Source of the DNA: an uncultured Flavonifractor sp.
GTDB taxonomy: Bacteria; Bacillota; Clostridia; Oscillospirales; Oscillospiraceae
DNA length: 20,340 nucleotides
Assembly: GCA_947384055.1 (NCBI GenBank)
Contig: CANDFO010000043.1
Location: forward strand, 1-20,340
Direction of reading: 5' to 3'
Each line of letters opens with the position of its first letter. Positions within the stretch are counted from its first letter, which is position 1. Position numbers and translations under genes: made by a program. Under the pieces are notes generated by a model, which was not told the origin of the DNA, did no database searches, and saw nothing but the letters and a program-made list of their open reading frames with translations. Shown in pieces: positions 1 through 7,058 of the stretch.

Positions 1-94
1 GCGGCAGGCCGTATCCCCTTTGTCGAAAAAGGCCTTTGGCCTTTTTCGACAGGCTCAAAGCGCATGTTGCGCTTTTTCAACTGCGGTGACTATA
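1..94 (-). repeat. Partial copy of hairpin-rich inverted-terminus repeat (cut by window edge)
   Basis: The right end, GCGCATGTTGCGC followed by a CAACTGCGGTGACTATA terminus, matches the right end of the complete repeat at 1482-1635 almost base for base. Inward, the hairpin differs from the complete copies: TGTCGAAAAAGGCC, loop TTT, GGCCTTTTTCGACA, a perfect 14-bp stem. The left part lies outside the window. It sits downstream of the rubredoxin gene. Strand is arbitrary. I infer it is a variant of the same mobile or formerly mobile family. Confidence 0.7.
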
Positions 95-121
95 TATCTT
101 GACGGAACGTTCTAACCATAA

Positions 122-167
122 AGAAACACTGATCGAATCTGTATATGGGGATTCAATCAGTGTTTCT
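122..167 (-). terminator. Rho-independent-type terminator of the rubredoxin gene
   Basis: Long inverted repeat AGAAACACTGAT...ATCAGTGTTTCT, extended inward by GAATC/GATTC with one mismatched position; loop about 9 nt. Read on the minus strand the stem is followed by TTTATGG, a short U tract. It lies about 90 bases after the rubredoxin stop codon with no gene between, so it most likely ends that transcript. Confidence 0.6.
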
Positions 168-253
168 CTAAAATCTGTCAGCAGTCCCGGGCCCTTATCC
201 TACAAGGCAAAAACGCCCGCTTATATTCACAGGCGTCTTAGCGTGGCAGCTCT

Positions 254-415
254 TTATTCCTTTTCGGAGAAGCAGTCCTTGCCCATACCGCACAGGGGAC
301 AGACAAAATCAGCGGGCAGCGCCTCAAATTTTGTGCCGGGAGCAATTCCGTGCGCAGGATCGCCTAAAGCCTCGTCATACACCCAGCCGCAGATATCGCA
401 TACATACTTTTTCAT
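254..415 (-). CDS. Rubredoxin
   Basis: A 53-residue protein starting MKKYVCDICGWVYDEALGDP. It has the two rubredoxin metal knuckles, CDIC (Cys6, Cys9) and CPLC (Cys39, Cys42), which bind a single iron, plus the family signatures GIAPGTKFEALPADFVCP and GMGKDCF. Length is typical. Rubredoxins are cytoplasmic one-electron carriers, in anaerobes often serving oxygen- or peroxide-reducing enzymes. The ATG start follows an AGGAGG ribosome binding site 7 bases upstream. An inverted repeat at 481-505 lies in its upstream region and a terminator at 122-167 follows, so it is probably transcribed alone. The extra Cys48 is not part of the iron site. The redox partner cannot be read from this window. Family call is secure. 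Confidence 0.93.
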   Translation of the reverse strand: MKKYVCDICGWVYDEALGDPAHGIAPGTKFEALPADFVCPLCGMGKDCFSEKE

Positions 416-480
416 ATTTTGTTCCTCCTGACCTTATTGTGAGGCTGAATAAACCGCCTCATTTATCCTTGAGTTATATC

Positions 481-505
481 ATTTCCGAATAAAGAGTTCG
501 GAAAT
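481..505. promoter_or_regulatory. Perfect 9-bp inverted repeat upstream of rubredoxin
   Basis: ATTTCCGAA, 7 bases, TTCGGAAAT: an exact inverted repeat in an AT-rich stretch between the DUF134-NifX stop and the rubredoxin start. There is no T tract on the minus strand after it, so it does not look like a terminator. The position, 66 bases upstream of the rubredoxin ATG, suits an operator or promoter-proximal site. I could not place a convincing -35/-10 pair here. A smaller inverted repeat, TGAGGC/GCCTCA at 440-461, lies in the presumed leader. Confidence 0.4.
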
Positions 506-580
506 AAGATATTTGATTTAAGCCGCTTTCCGGCAGACGCCGCAGGGCAGTGCGTCCAGTGCCGGCGGAGAGCCCAGCTC

Positions 581-1363
581 TCAGCCGCCGCATTTGTCCC
601 CGGCTCCGGGGCAGCCGCACTTGTCTTCTCCGCAGCGGCCATGTCCATGGTCCCCGTGATGCTCGTGGCCGTGGCACTGAGCGTCGGCGCTGTAATTCAG
701 CGTACCTGCGAGAAACGCCTTCACCGCATGGTCCGCCTGGCCGGTCACGCCGCCGCAGAGTCTGATTCCGGCCCGGGCCAGCGCCTCCTGCGCACCGGCG
801 CCGATGCCGCCGCAGATCAGCACGTCCACCTTCAGTCCGGACAAAAATCCGGCCAAAGCGCCGTGGCCGCTGCCGGTGGTGTCAGCCAGCTGCTCAGCGA
901 CAATTTTCTCATGTTCCGTATCGTAGATTTTCATTTGGCGGGTGTGTCCGAAATGCTGAAATACCTGGCCGTCCTCATAAGGTACTGCAATTCTCATAGC
1001 TAGTTCTCCTTTTTCGCATAGTTTTGTCTGCACAGCCCAGCGGCAGTTCCGCCCGCAGCCCTGCTCGCGGTCGCCCCGGCAGACACGGTAATGCCCGCCG
1101 GCAATCACCAGTGCCCTCCCATTCACCAGACTGTCCGAGAGCTTAAACCGGGCGCTCTCATAAATTTCCGTGGCCGTCGTGCGGGAAATTTCCATTTGAG
1201 CCGCGCACTGCTCATGAGTCCGCTTTTCATAGTCCACCAGCCGGATTACCTCATATTCGTCCACCGTCAGGACAACCTCGCCTGCTCCGGTCCCTGTCCG
1301 CGGAACAAAGCCGCTGCAATCCGGTTCCACGCAGACTCTCCGGCAGCGGGTCGGTCTGGCCAT
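581..1363 (-). CDS. DUF134 (UPF0251) - NifX-type metal-cluster-binding fusion protein
   Basis: A 260-residue fusion. Residues 1-105 are a DUF134/UPF0251 domain (start MARPTRCRRVC; VDEYEVIRLVDYE; helix-turn-helix-like EQCAAQMEISRTTATEIYES) ending in a Cys-rich stretch (CRGDREQGCGRNC). Residues 123-215 are a NifB/NifX-type dinitrogenase iron-molybdenum cofactor domain (MRIAVPYEDGQVFQHFGHTRQMKIYD; VLICGGIGAGA). The tail, about 220-260, is His/Cys-rich (HGHEHHGDHGHG, CGEDKCGC) and probably binds metal. No other nif gene is present, so nitrogen fixation is not implied; a metal- or redox-responsive regulator is a reasonable inference. Residue 123 is a Met preceded by an in-frame AAAAGGAGAA, so a separate NifX-like product from 997 is possible. 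The full-length start at 1363 has GAGAGGAG upstream. A GAGAGC/GCTCTC hairpin (568-582) spans the stop codon. Confidence 0.87.
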   Translation of the reverse strand: MARPTRCRRVCVEPDCSGFVPRTGTGAGEVVLTVDEYEVIRLVDYEKRTHEQCAAQMEISRTTATEIYESARFKLSDSLVNGRALVIAGGHYRVCRGDREQGCGRNCRWAVQTKLCEKGELAMRIAVPYEDGQVFQHFGHTRQMKIYDTEHEKIVAEQLADTTGSGHGALAGFLSGLKVDVLICGGIGAGAQEALARAGIRLCGGVTGQADHAVKAFLAGTLNYSADAQCHGHEHHGDHGHGRCGEDKCGCPGAGDKCGG

Positions 1364-1389
1364 GCCACCATCTCCTCTCGCGGGAAGTT

Positions 1390-1437
1390 ACCGGCATATG
1401 TCGGTTATAGAATAGCAGATCTGAGCGGGAAAGTCAA
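1390..1437 (-). promoter_or_regulatory. Promoter of the DUF134-NifX gene with palindromic operator
   Basis: On the minus strand, TTGACT (1432-1437), a 17-base spacer and TATTCT (1409-1414) form a good housekeeping promoter. Directly after the -10, at 1390-1405, is ACCGACATATGCCGGT, palindromic except for one mismatched base pair, which would cover the transcription start. This is the classic position for a repressor site; autoregulation by the DUF134 domain is a guess. The start codon is at 1361-1363. Confidence 0.65.
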
Positions 1438-1481
1438 GCCGCGATAAAATTCGGGGAGTGTCCGCCGAGCAGACCTGTCGT

Positions 1482-1635
1482 TATAGTCAAAGCGGTTCAA
1501 AAGGAGCAAATCGCTCTTTTTAAACCCTGCGGTGGACTTCATAGACGCCGCTGGCGTGCATTGCACGCTCCAGTGGGCCATTGGCCCACTGGAGGAAAAA
1601 GCGCATGTTGCGCTTGTTCAACTGCGGCGACTATA
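1482..1635 (+). repeat. Complete 154-bp inverted-terminus, hairpin-rich repeat (MITE-like), copy 1
   Basis: It begins TATAGTCAAAGCGGTTC and ends GAACTGCGGCGACTATA-like, giving imperfect terminal inverted repeats of about 17-20 bp. Inside are nested palindromes: a GGTTCAAAAGGAGC-type stem, GTGCATTGCAC, the perfect CTCCAGTGGGCC/GGCCCACTGGAG stem, and GCGCATGTTGCGC. The same sequence, in opposite orientation and with 8 extra bases, is at 7059-7220. No coding sequence is supported inside. It ends 6 bases before the MarR promoter -35. The form suggests a non-autonomous miniature element; the TA bases at both ends could be a TA target duplication. Confidence 0.8.
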
Positions 1636-1641
1636 GCACCC

Positions 1642-1670
1642 TTGACTTTAGTATGTTTTCGTACTATACT
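1642..1670 (+). promoter_or_regulatory. Promoter of the MarR-MATE operon with inverted repeat
   Basis: TTGACT (1642-1647), a 17-base spacer, TATACT (1665-1670): a strong sigma-70-type promoter. The spacer and -10 carry TAGTA, 8 bases, TACTA (1649-1666), or alternatively AGTAT/ATACT (1650-1670). MarR proteins usually repress by binding such repeats over their own promoter, so this is the probable operator. The leader to the MarR start is about 110 bases. Confidence 0.7.
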
Positions 1671-1784
1671 GAGGATGTACGATTTCAGACTTGAAATTTA
1701 TGTTCCGACAGAAGACGCGGGCAGACGCTCCGTTGACTGTACGCCGTCAGGTCAGAAATCGCAGATTGAGAAGGGAGCACCGCT

Positions 1785-2234
1785 GTGAACAACATTTCAA
1801 GGGAGCTGAAACGCTTCAATCATCTGATGGCCGAGACCAGCTCAGCCTATCATGACGCGTCCCTCCGGCTGGGCCTGCCTGACAGTGCCATGCAGATTTT
1901 ATATACCATTATCAGCGACGACGGCAGGCAGAGCTGCCCCCTGCAGGAGATCTGCCGCAAGACGGGTCTCAGCAAACAGACAATCAACTCCGCCCTGCGC
2001 AGGCTGGAGGCGGATGAAATGCTCTATCTTACGCACGCCGGAGCAAAAACAAAAAACGTCTGCCTGACAGGCAGGGGAAAAGCGCTTGCAGAGCGGACCG
2101 CCGCGCGGCTGATTCAGATAGAGGACCGTATTTTTGCCGCCTGGCCCGCCCAGGATGTTGAGCTGTATCTGACGCTGACTGAGCGGTACTTAAATGCGTT
2201 TTTAAACGGCATTGAGGACCTTGCGGCAGAATGA
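1785..2234 (+). CDS. MarR-family transcriptional regulator
   Basis: A 149-residue protein of usual MarR length. The winged-helix core is visible at residues 45-105: SCPLQEICRKTGLSKQTINSALRRLEADEMLYL as helix-turn-helix with recognition helix, then the wing THAGAKTKNVCLTGRGKALAER. The flanking helices (1-40 and 110-149) would form the dimer interface. The start is GTG, chosen because AAGGGAG lies 7 bases upstream. The gene is 55 bases before a MATE transporter on the same strand and behind a promoter containing an inverted repeat, so it most likely represses its own two-gene operon and is released by a small ligand, perhaps a transported drug or metabolite. The ligand is unknown. Confidence 0.9.
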   Translation: MNNISRELKRFNHLMAETSSAYHDASLRLGLPDSAMQILYTIISDDGRQSCPLQEICRKTGLSKQTINSALRRLEADEMLYLTHAGAKTKNVCLTGRGKALAERTAARLIQIEDRIFAAWPAQDVELYLTLTERYLNAFLNGIEDLAAE

Positions 2235-2289
2235 CACCCCGCGCAGAATTTTAGCGGGCGTGTTTCTCAAGGTCCGGAAAGGAGCCTAT

Positions 2290-3618
2290 ATGATACAATT
2301 ATCTGACCATTTCACCTGCGGCCGTCTGCTGCGCTTTACGCTTCCTTCTGTCATTATGCTGATCTTTACCTCTGTTTACGGCGTGGTGGACGGGTTCTTT
2401 GTGTCAAACTTTGCCGGAAAAACCCCCTTCGCGGCGGTGAACTTTATCATGCCGGTGCTTATGATTCTGGGCTGTTCCGGCTTCATGTTCGGCACGGGGG
2501 GCGGCGCGCTGCTCGCCAGAACGATGGGGGAGGGTAATTCCGGGAAGGCAAACGAGATCTTCTCCATGCTGGTGCGGCTCTCCGGCGCCCTGGGCATCGT
2601 GATTGCCGTGCTGGGCTTTCTGTTCCTCCGTCCCCTGGCTGTCCTTTTGGGAGCGGAGGGGGAACTGCTGGCCAACTGCGTTCTCTACGGCAGAATTGTG
2701 CTCTTCGCCCTGCCCTTCTATATTCTGCAATACGAATTCCAGTGCCTGTTTGCCACGGCGGAAAAGCCAAAACTGGGCCTGTACATCACCGCCGCGTCAG
2801 GGCTTGTCAATATGGCGCTGGACGCCCTGTTCGTGGCGGTGTTCCGCTGGGGCCTGCCCGGTGCGGCGGCGGCGACGGCGCTCAGCCAGCTGGTGGGCGG
2901 GGTGATCCCGCTCTTCTATTTTGGGCGGGAAAATACCAGCCGCCTCCGTCTGGTGCCCTGCCAGTTTGACGGCAGGGCGCTGCTGAAAATCTGCTCCAAC
3001 GGCGCGTCCGAGCTGATGAGCAATATATCCATGTCCATTGTGAGCATACTCTATAATATTCAGCTGATCAAATACGCCGGTGAGAACGGAGTCGCCGCCT
3101 ACGGTGTCCTTATGTACGTCAGCCTGGTGTTTCAGGCGGTTTTCATCGGTTATTCCGTAGGCGCCGCGCCGGTTGTGGGCTATCATTACGGCGCCCAGAA
3201 CCACGGCGAGCTGAAGGGCCTGCTGAAAAAGAGCGCGGCAATCATCGGCGGATGCTCCGTCATGATGTTCCTTGCGGGGGAGCTGCTGGGCAGGTCGCTG
3301 GCACTGCTGTTTGTGGGCTATGATAAGACGCTGCTGGATTTGACCGTCCGCGCCTTTTCCGTGTTCTCCATATCATTTTTGTTTTCCGGGTTTGCGATTT
3401 TCGGTTCGTCCTTTTTTACGGCCCTGAATGACGGCCTGACCTCGGCGCTGATTTCTTTTCTGCGCACCCTGGTGTTTCAGGCCGCTGCCGTTTTGCTCTT
3501 CCCGCTGTTCTGGGAGCTGGACGGAATCTGGTGGTCGATTGTGGCGGCGGAAGTGATGGCGGTGCTGACGACGGTATTCTTTCTGGCGGCTAAGCGCAGG
3601 AAATACGGCTATCTGTAG
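2290..3618 (+). CDS. MATE-family multidrug/toxin efflux transporter
   Basis: A 442-residue hydrophobic protein with roughly 12 membrane segments, the usual MATE size and pattern. The N-terminus, CGRLLRFTLPSVIMLIFTSVYGVVDGFFVSN, is typical of the family, as are GTGGGALLARTMGEG in the first half and the pseudo-repeat GASELMSNISMSIVSILYN and GAAPVVGYHYGAQN in the second half. MATE proteins export organic cations or other small molecules in exchange for Na+ or H+. The frame is open upstream to 2212, inside marR, but the ATG at 2290 is preferred: GAAAGGAG lies 6-7 bases before it and MIQLSDHF matches a normal MATE N-terminus. Co-transcribed with marR. Substrate is not predictable. No clear terminator follows. 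Confidence 0.92.
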   Translation: MIQLSDHFTCGRLLRFTLPSVIMLIFTSVYGVVDGFFVSNFAGKTPFAAVNFIMPVLMILGCSGFMFGTGGGALLARTMGEGNSGKANEIFSMLVRLSGALGIVIAVLGFLFLRPLAVLLGAEGELLANCVLYGRIVLFALPFYILQYEFQCLFATAEKPKLGLYITAASGLVNMALDALFVAVFRWGLPGAAAATALSQLVGGVIPLFYFGRENTSRLRLVPCQFDGRALLKICSNGASELMSNISMSIVSILYNIQLIKYAGENGVAAYGVLMYVSLVFQAVFIGYSVGAAPVVGYHYGAQNHGELKGLLKKSAAIIGGCSVMMFLAGELLGRSLALLFVGYDKTLLDLTVRAFSVFSISFLFSGFAIFGSSFFTALNDGLTSALISFLRTLVFQAAAVLLFPLFWELDGIWWSIVAAEVMAVLTTVFFLAAKRRKYGYL

Positions 3619-3825
3619 ACGCTGCCCGCAGTGCCGGGGTCTTTCCCCCGCAGGTCCGTCATCCGGTTTCCCCGCAATCCAGCAGCAGGGTGTCCAGGCG
3701 CACAAATGCCCGGCCCAGCGTCCGGCAGTCCCCACATGGGACGCACGCCAGCCGCGGAGCCGGGCACTGCTTATAAACGCCGGGAGTTGGATGGGCGGGG
3801 TGTCCGGGGACTGGCGCTGAAAGGC

Positions 3826-6825
3826 TCAGCTGTAATACCGGTTGGTATTCAGCAGCTTGTCCTTTTGGACAGAGGTGATCGTATCCGTGATATCCTTGAT
3901 GAACACGTAAAACAGGCGGTGCTCCTCACCCCACTTGGAGGTTTCCAGATGTCCGTAGTCGTCCACCCAGCGGACCTCCCCGTCCCGGCGGATAATCCGG
4001 TAGCGGACATAATCCATGTTGCTGGAGGAATTGCGGATCTGATGCTGAATGGCCCACTCCACTCTGGCCAAGTCCTCCGGGTGGACCATGCCCCGGAAGG
4101 AGTACTGGACCAGCTCCATGAACTCCTTCATACTCTCACAGCCGAAAATCTCCATGACCGCCGGGTTGGCGTACAGAATCCGCTCGTCCTCAATGGCCCG
4201 GTAAATAAAGAATGCGTCAGACATGTTGGCCAGGGTTTCCGCCATGCGCTCCTGCTGGCGCTCCTCCTCTTCCCGCATAATTTTTTCAATGCTTTGGACC
4301 GTGATGATGGCGGTTTTCGGTTTTTCATTTTCCCGCTCGCTGATGGTCACGCTGGTCAGGCACCACTCGTCCGGGCTTTCTCTCCCGCTCCGGCGGTAGC
4401 GGTAATCCACCGAGTCCTGGTCTGCCAGAGCGCTGCGCAGATGCTCCAGAGACAGAAACGCCCGGACGTTTTCCTCATCGTATTTCAGGATTCTGCCGGT
4501 GCCGAAATGCCGTTCCACCATAGCGGCATAGTTGCCCCGTTCCGTCATGCTGGCCTGATCCGGATAGATCATCCGGCAGTAATTGTCCTGAAGCTGGAGG
4601 TAATAGACCTCCCGGTAGGACAGCACCATACTGTTAAAAGCGCCCTCATAAAGCTGCTTGTGAGTCACGTCCTGCAACAGGCACGCGGCATAGCCGTAAT
4701 CGTATTGGAACAGCGTGAGCTGAAGGTAGTGGCCGGATACGGAGCTGTAGGCGAAATGCTCCACCGACTCGCCCAGAAACGCCGCCTGGTACGCCTTGCG
4801 CAGCAGGCGGTGGGAATCGTGCTTGAAGGCCTTGAGGATCAGGCTGCGGATGAAGTCAAAATCGTTGCCGCACATCTGCTCCATGGCCCGGTTGATGTAG
4901 ACAATCTCATAGTCGGTGGGGTCCCCCTCTTTGTCCAGCGTGATTTTGGACAGGCCGAACCCGCAGGGCAGCGAGCCGTAGTACTGCTCCAGCCGGTGCT
5001 GCTCCACATCGGACAGCTTCACCGCGGGCAGCTCCGCCAGGGATGCGGCCTTCCGCTGCTCCCGCAGAGAGGTGATATCCTCCGAAGCGACGAAATAGAT
5101 GCGGTGGCCCTCCTTTTCCCGCAGGAAAAACACCTTGACATGAACCCAGAGCACCTTTCCGTCCACCCGCAGGTAGTGAATATTCCCCTCCGCGCCGGTG
5201 GTCCGCTTCTCATAGGCCTGCTCGAACAGCTCCAGCAGCAGCGGGCGGTCGTCGTCCCGGACATTGTTCCAGACCTTGCGGCTCATGTCTTTGTTGTCCG
5301 ACACGTCCAGGCCGGCCATCCGGTAATACTGCTCGTTGACCCGGGTAATTTCCACCTGCCGCTCAAAGACATCATAGATGGCGGCGGGGCCAAGGATATA
5401 ATTGAGCATCGTATCTGTAAACAGGTTCCCGTCGATGAGCTCCCGCATGTGGAAGGCCTCTACCTGCTTACAGTGCAGACCGGTGAAATCCAGCTGCCGC
5501 TCGTCGGCCAGGATGGACTCAAACTGGTCGATGGGCAGCGGGCGGTAGTAATAATAGCCCTGCGTATACCGGCATCCCATGCTGCGCAGGACGCTCTCCT
5601 GCTCCAGCGTCTCCACTCCCTCCACAATGATGGGCAGGCCCAGAAGCCGCGCCATATTGACGATGGACTCCAGAATGCCAATGCCCTTCTGCTCGTTTTC
5701 CTCCGTGATCTCCAGAAAACGCATATCAATCTTCAGTACGTCCACGGGGATGCTCTTCAGCATATTCAGGGAGGAGTAGCCGCTGCCGAAATCATCCATC
5801 ATAACCAGGAAGCCCTCCTGCCTCAGGCGGTCAACCATGTCGTTGATCGCCAGATCCTCCTGGGTATAGGCGCTTTCGGTAATCTCCGCCTTAATGTATT
5901 TGGCGGGCAGGTCATATTTTTCCAGCAGCTGCTTCAAATAGGCCGGTACGTCCATGGCCATGATGTCAATGCGGGAAATATTGATGGAGATGGGCACCGG
6001 CTCGTAGCCCCGGTCGATCCAGCTGCGCAGCCAGCGGCACACCTTTTCCCAAATCTGCTGGTCCAAAAGATAGACCGCGCCGCAGCGCTCCAGAGCTGGG
6101 ATAAATTTGCCGGGCGGAATCAGCCCCTTGGCGCTGTGGTTCCAACGCACCAGAGATTCCGCGCCCACCACCTTGCTGGAGGTAATGTCGCATTGGGGCT
6201 GGACGAAAAAGGTAAATTCGTCCGATTTCAGCGCCTTGGTAACTTCCGAGAGCAAATTCATCTCATCTTCCAGGTCCTGCTCCATCTCAGATCTGTAACA
6301 CACGATTTGGCGATGGGCGGTGGCCTGGTCCAGAGCGAGGGCGGCACGGTCATAGAGCACTTCCGGGGAGAGCCACAGGTCGTCGATAGGGCTGACGCCG
6401 AAAACGGGGATGACCCCGATAGCTTTTCCGATTTGAGAGATGTCTTTTGTTATCTGGTCCCGCAGCCGCTCCACCAACTCCGGCTGCCAGGGCATGAGGA
6501 TGCAGAAATCGTCTTTTTGAAAGTATCCGGTCACACCGCCATATTCCATGCGGATGGTTTCCAGACGGTCCGCAACCTGACGCAGAAAGCGGTTGCCCGC
6601 GTCCCATCCGTAAAGTTTGTTGAACATCCGGAAGTGCAGGATATCGGTGGCGACAATGCAGTAGGAGCCTGGAGCGGTCTGGGCCATGAAGCGCCTGACC
6701 TCCTCCATAAAGTCCTGAGGGTAAAGCAATCCTGTAAGCGGGTTTTTAATCAAGGTCTCCTGTTGCTGGTATGGGCAACTTACGGTTCTTTCCTTTTCCA
6801 CAATCCATTCCCCCCGTGTTTTCAT
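3826..6825 (-). CDS. Cyclic-di-GMP phosphodiesterase-type protein: degenerate GGDEF - EAL - PAS repeats
   Basis: A 999-residue soluble protein with no signal peptide or membrane segment. Residues 25-180 are a GGDEF fold whose signature is degraded to QKDDF (103-107), so it probably does not make c-di-GMP. Residues 196-444 are an EAL domain with the key residues in place: ESL (223-225), NIS (282-284), EITES (314-318), DDFGSGYSS (344-352), KID (365-367), EGVET (402-406) and Gln422; it should hydrolyse c-di-GMP. Four PAS-like regions follow at about 470-590, 605-720, 725-845 and 850-985; the last is clearest (MVHPEDLARVEW; IIRRDGEVRWVDD). They presumably sense a ligand or redox state. The protein ends just after the last PAS, where relatives often continue into another GGDEF. 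The start used is the ATG at 6825; its ribosome site is weak, and a GTG at 6801 after GGGGGGA is an alternative. Convergent with the MATE gene. Confidence 0.9.
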   Translation of the reverse strand: MKTRGEWIVEKERTVSCPYQQQETLIKNPLTGLLYPQDFMEEVRRFMAQTAPGSYCIVATDILHFRMFNKLYGWDAGNRFLRQVADRLETIRMEYGGVTGYFQKDDFCILMPWQPELVERLRDQITKDISQIGKAIGVIPVFGVSPIDDLWLSPEVLYDRAALALDQATAHRQIVCYRSEMEQDLEDEMNLLSEVTKALKSDEFTFFVQPQCDITSSKVVGAESLVRWNHSAKGLIPPGKFIPALERCGAVYLLDQQIWEKVCRWLRSWIDRGYEPVPISINISRIDIMAMDVPAYLKQLLEKYDLPAKYIKAEITESAYTQEDLAINDMVDRLRQEGFLVMMDDFGSGYSSLNMLKSIPVDVLKIDMRFLEITEENEQKGIGILESIVNMARLLGLPIIVEGVETLEQESVLRSMGCRYTQGYYYYRPLPIDQFESILADERQLDFTGLHCKQVEAFHMRELIDGNLFTDTMLNYILGPAAIYDVFERQVEITRVNEQYYRMAGLDVSDNKDMSRKVWNNVRDDDRPLLLELFEQAYEKRTTGAEGNIHYLRVDGKVLWVHVKVFFLREKEGHRIYFVASEDITSLREQRKAASLAELPAVKLSDVEQHRLEQYYGSLPCGFGLSKITLDKEGDPTDYEIVYINRAMEQMCGNDFDFIRSLILKAFKHDSHRLLRKAYQAAFLGESVEHFAYSSVSGHYLQLTLFQYDYGYAACLLQDVTHKQLYEGAFNSMVLSYREVYYLQLQDNYCRMIYPDQASMTERGNYAAMVERHFGTGRILKYDEENVRAFLSLEHLRSALADQDSVDYRYRRSGRESPDEWCLTSVTISERENEKPKTAIITVQSIEKIMREEEERQQERMAETLANMSDAFFIYRAIEDERILYANPAVMEIFGCESMKEFMELVQYSFRGMVHPEDLARVEWAIQHQIRNSSSNMDYVRYRIIRRDGEVRWVDDYGHLETSKWGEEHRLFYVFIKDITDTITSVQKDKLLNTNRYYS

Positions 6826-6885
6826 GGAGCATCCGGTCCGGCGGGTATACAGCGGCTTGTCCGCTCTTGTACTGCTCTTGTATAA

Positions 6886-6914
6886 ATTGTACTATGATTT
6901 ACGGGCCCAGTCAA
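6886..6914 (-). promoter_or_regulatory. Promoter of the GGDEF-EAL-PAS gene
   Basis: On the minus strand TTGACT (6909-6914), 17 bases, TACAAT (6886-6891). It lies 60-90 bases upstream of the coding start in a locally AT-rich stretch. No inverted repeat overlaps it. Confidence 0.7.
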
Positions 6915-7058
6915 TTATTTTTTTGCACTTATACACAGTATTTATCGACGCGGGCACATGAAAAACGTTGTGTTCTTCTCTAAATCATACAAAAACGATA
7001 AAAAAATGAAAAGCAGGAAATATCCGTAAGAAATCCGGCGCCCCACTTGCCCGCCGGA

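Noticed and set aside
581..1363. Nitrogen-fixation locus, suggested by the NifX-type domain
   Set aside because: NifX/NifB-type small domains are common in non-fixing anaerobes, and no nitrogenase structural or cofactor gene is in the window.
1482..1788. Short frames in the two repeats giving a shared peptide HAPVGxWPTGGKSACC
   Set aside because: The peptide is shared because the DNA repeat is shared; the region is a chain of palindromes and there is no ribosome binding site.
3619..3825. Minus-strand fragment reading ...CVPCGDCRTLGRAFVRLDTLLLDCGETG in the MATE/GGDEF-EAL intergenic gap
   Set aside because: The CxxCGxC pattern is suggestive, but the frame has no start codon with a ribosome binding site and no recognised family; it would need a frameshift from the upstream gene. 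No clear terminator was found here either.
3631..6885. A 1084-codon open frame on the plus strand opposite the GGDEF-EAL-PAS gene
   Set aside because: It is exactly antisense to a gene with recognisable domains, has no family features, is rich in His, Gln, Leu and Val as expected from the complement of GC3-rich codons, and has no suitable ribosome binding site.
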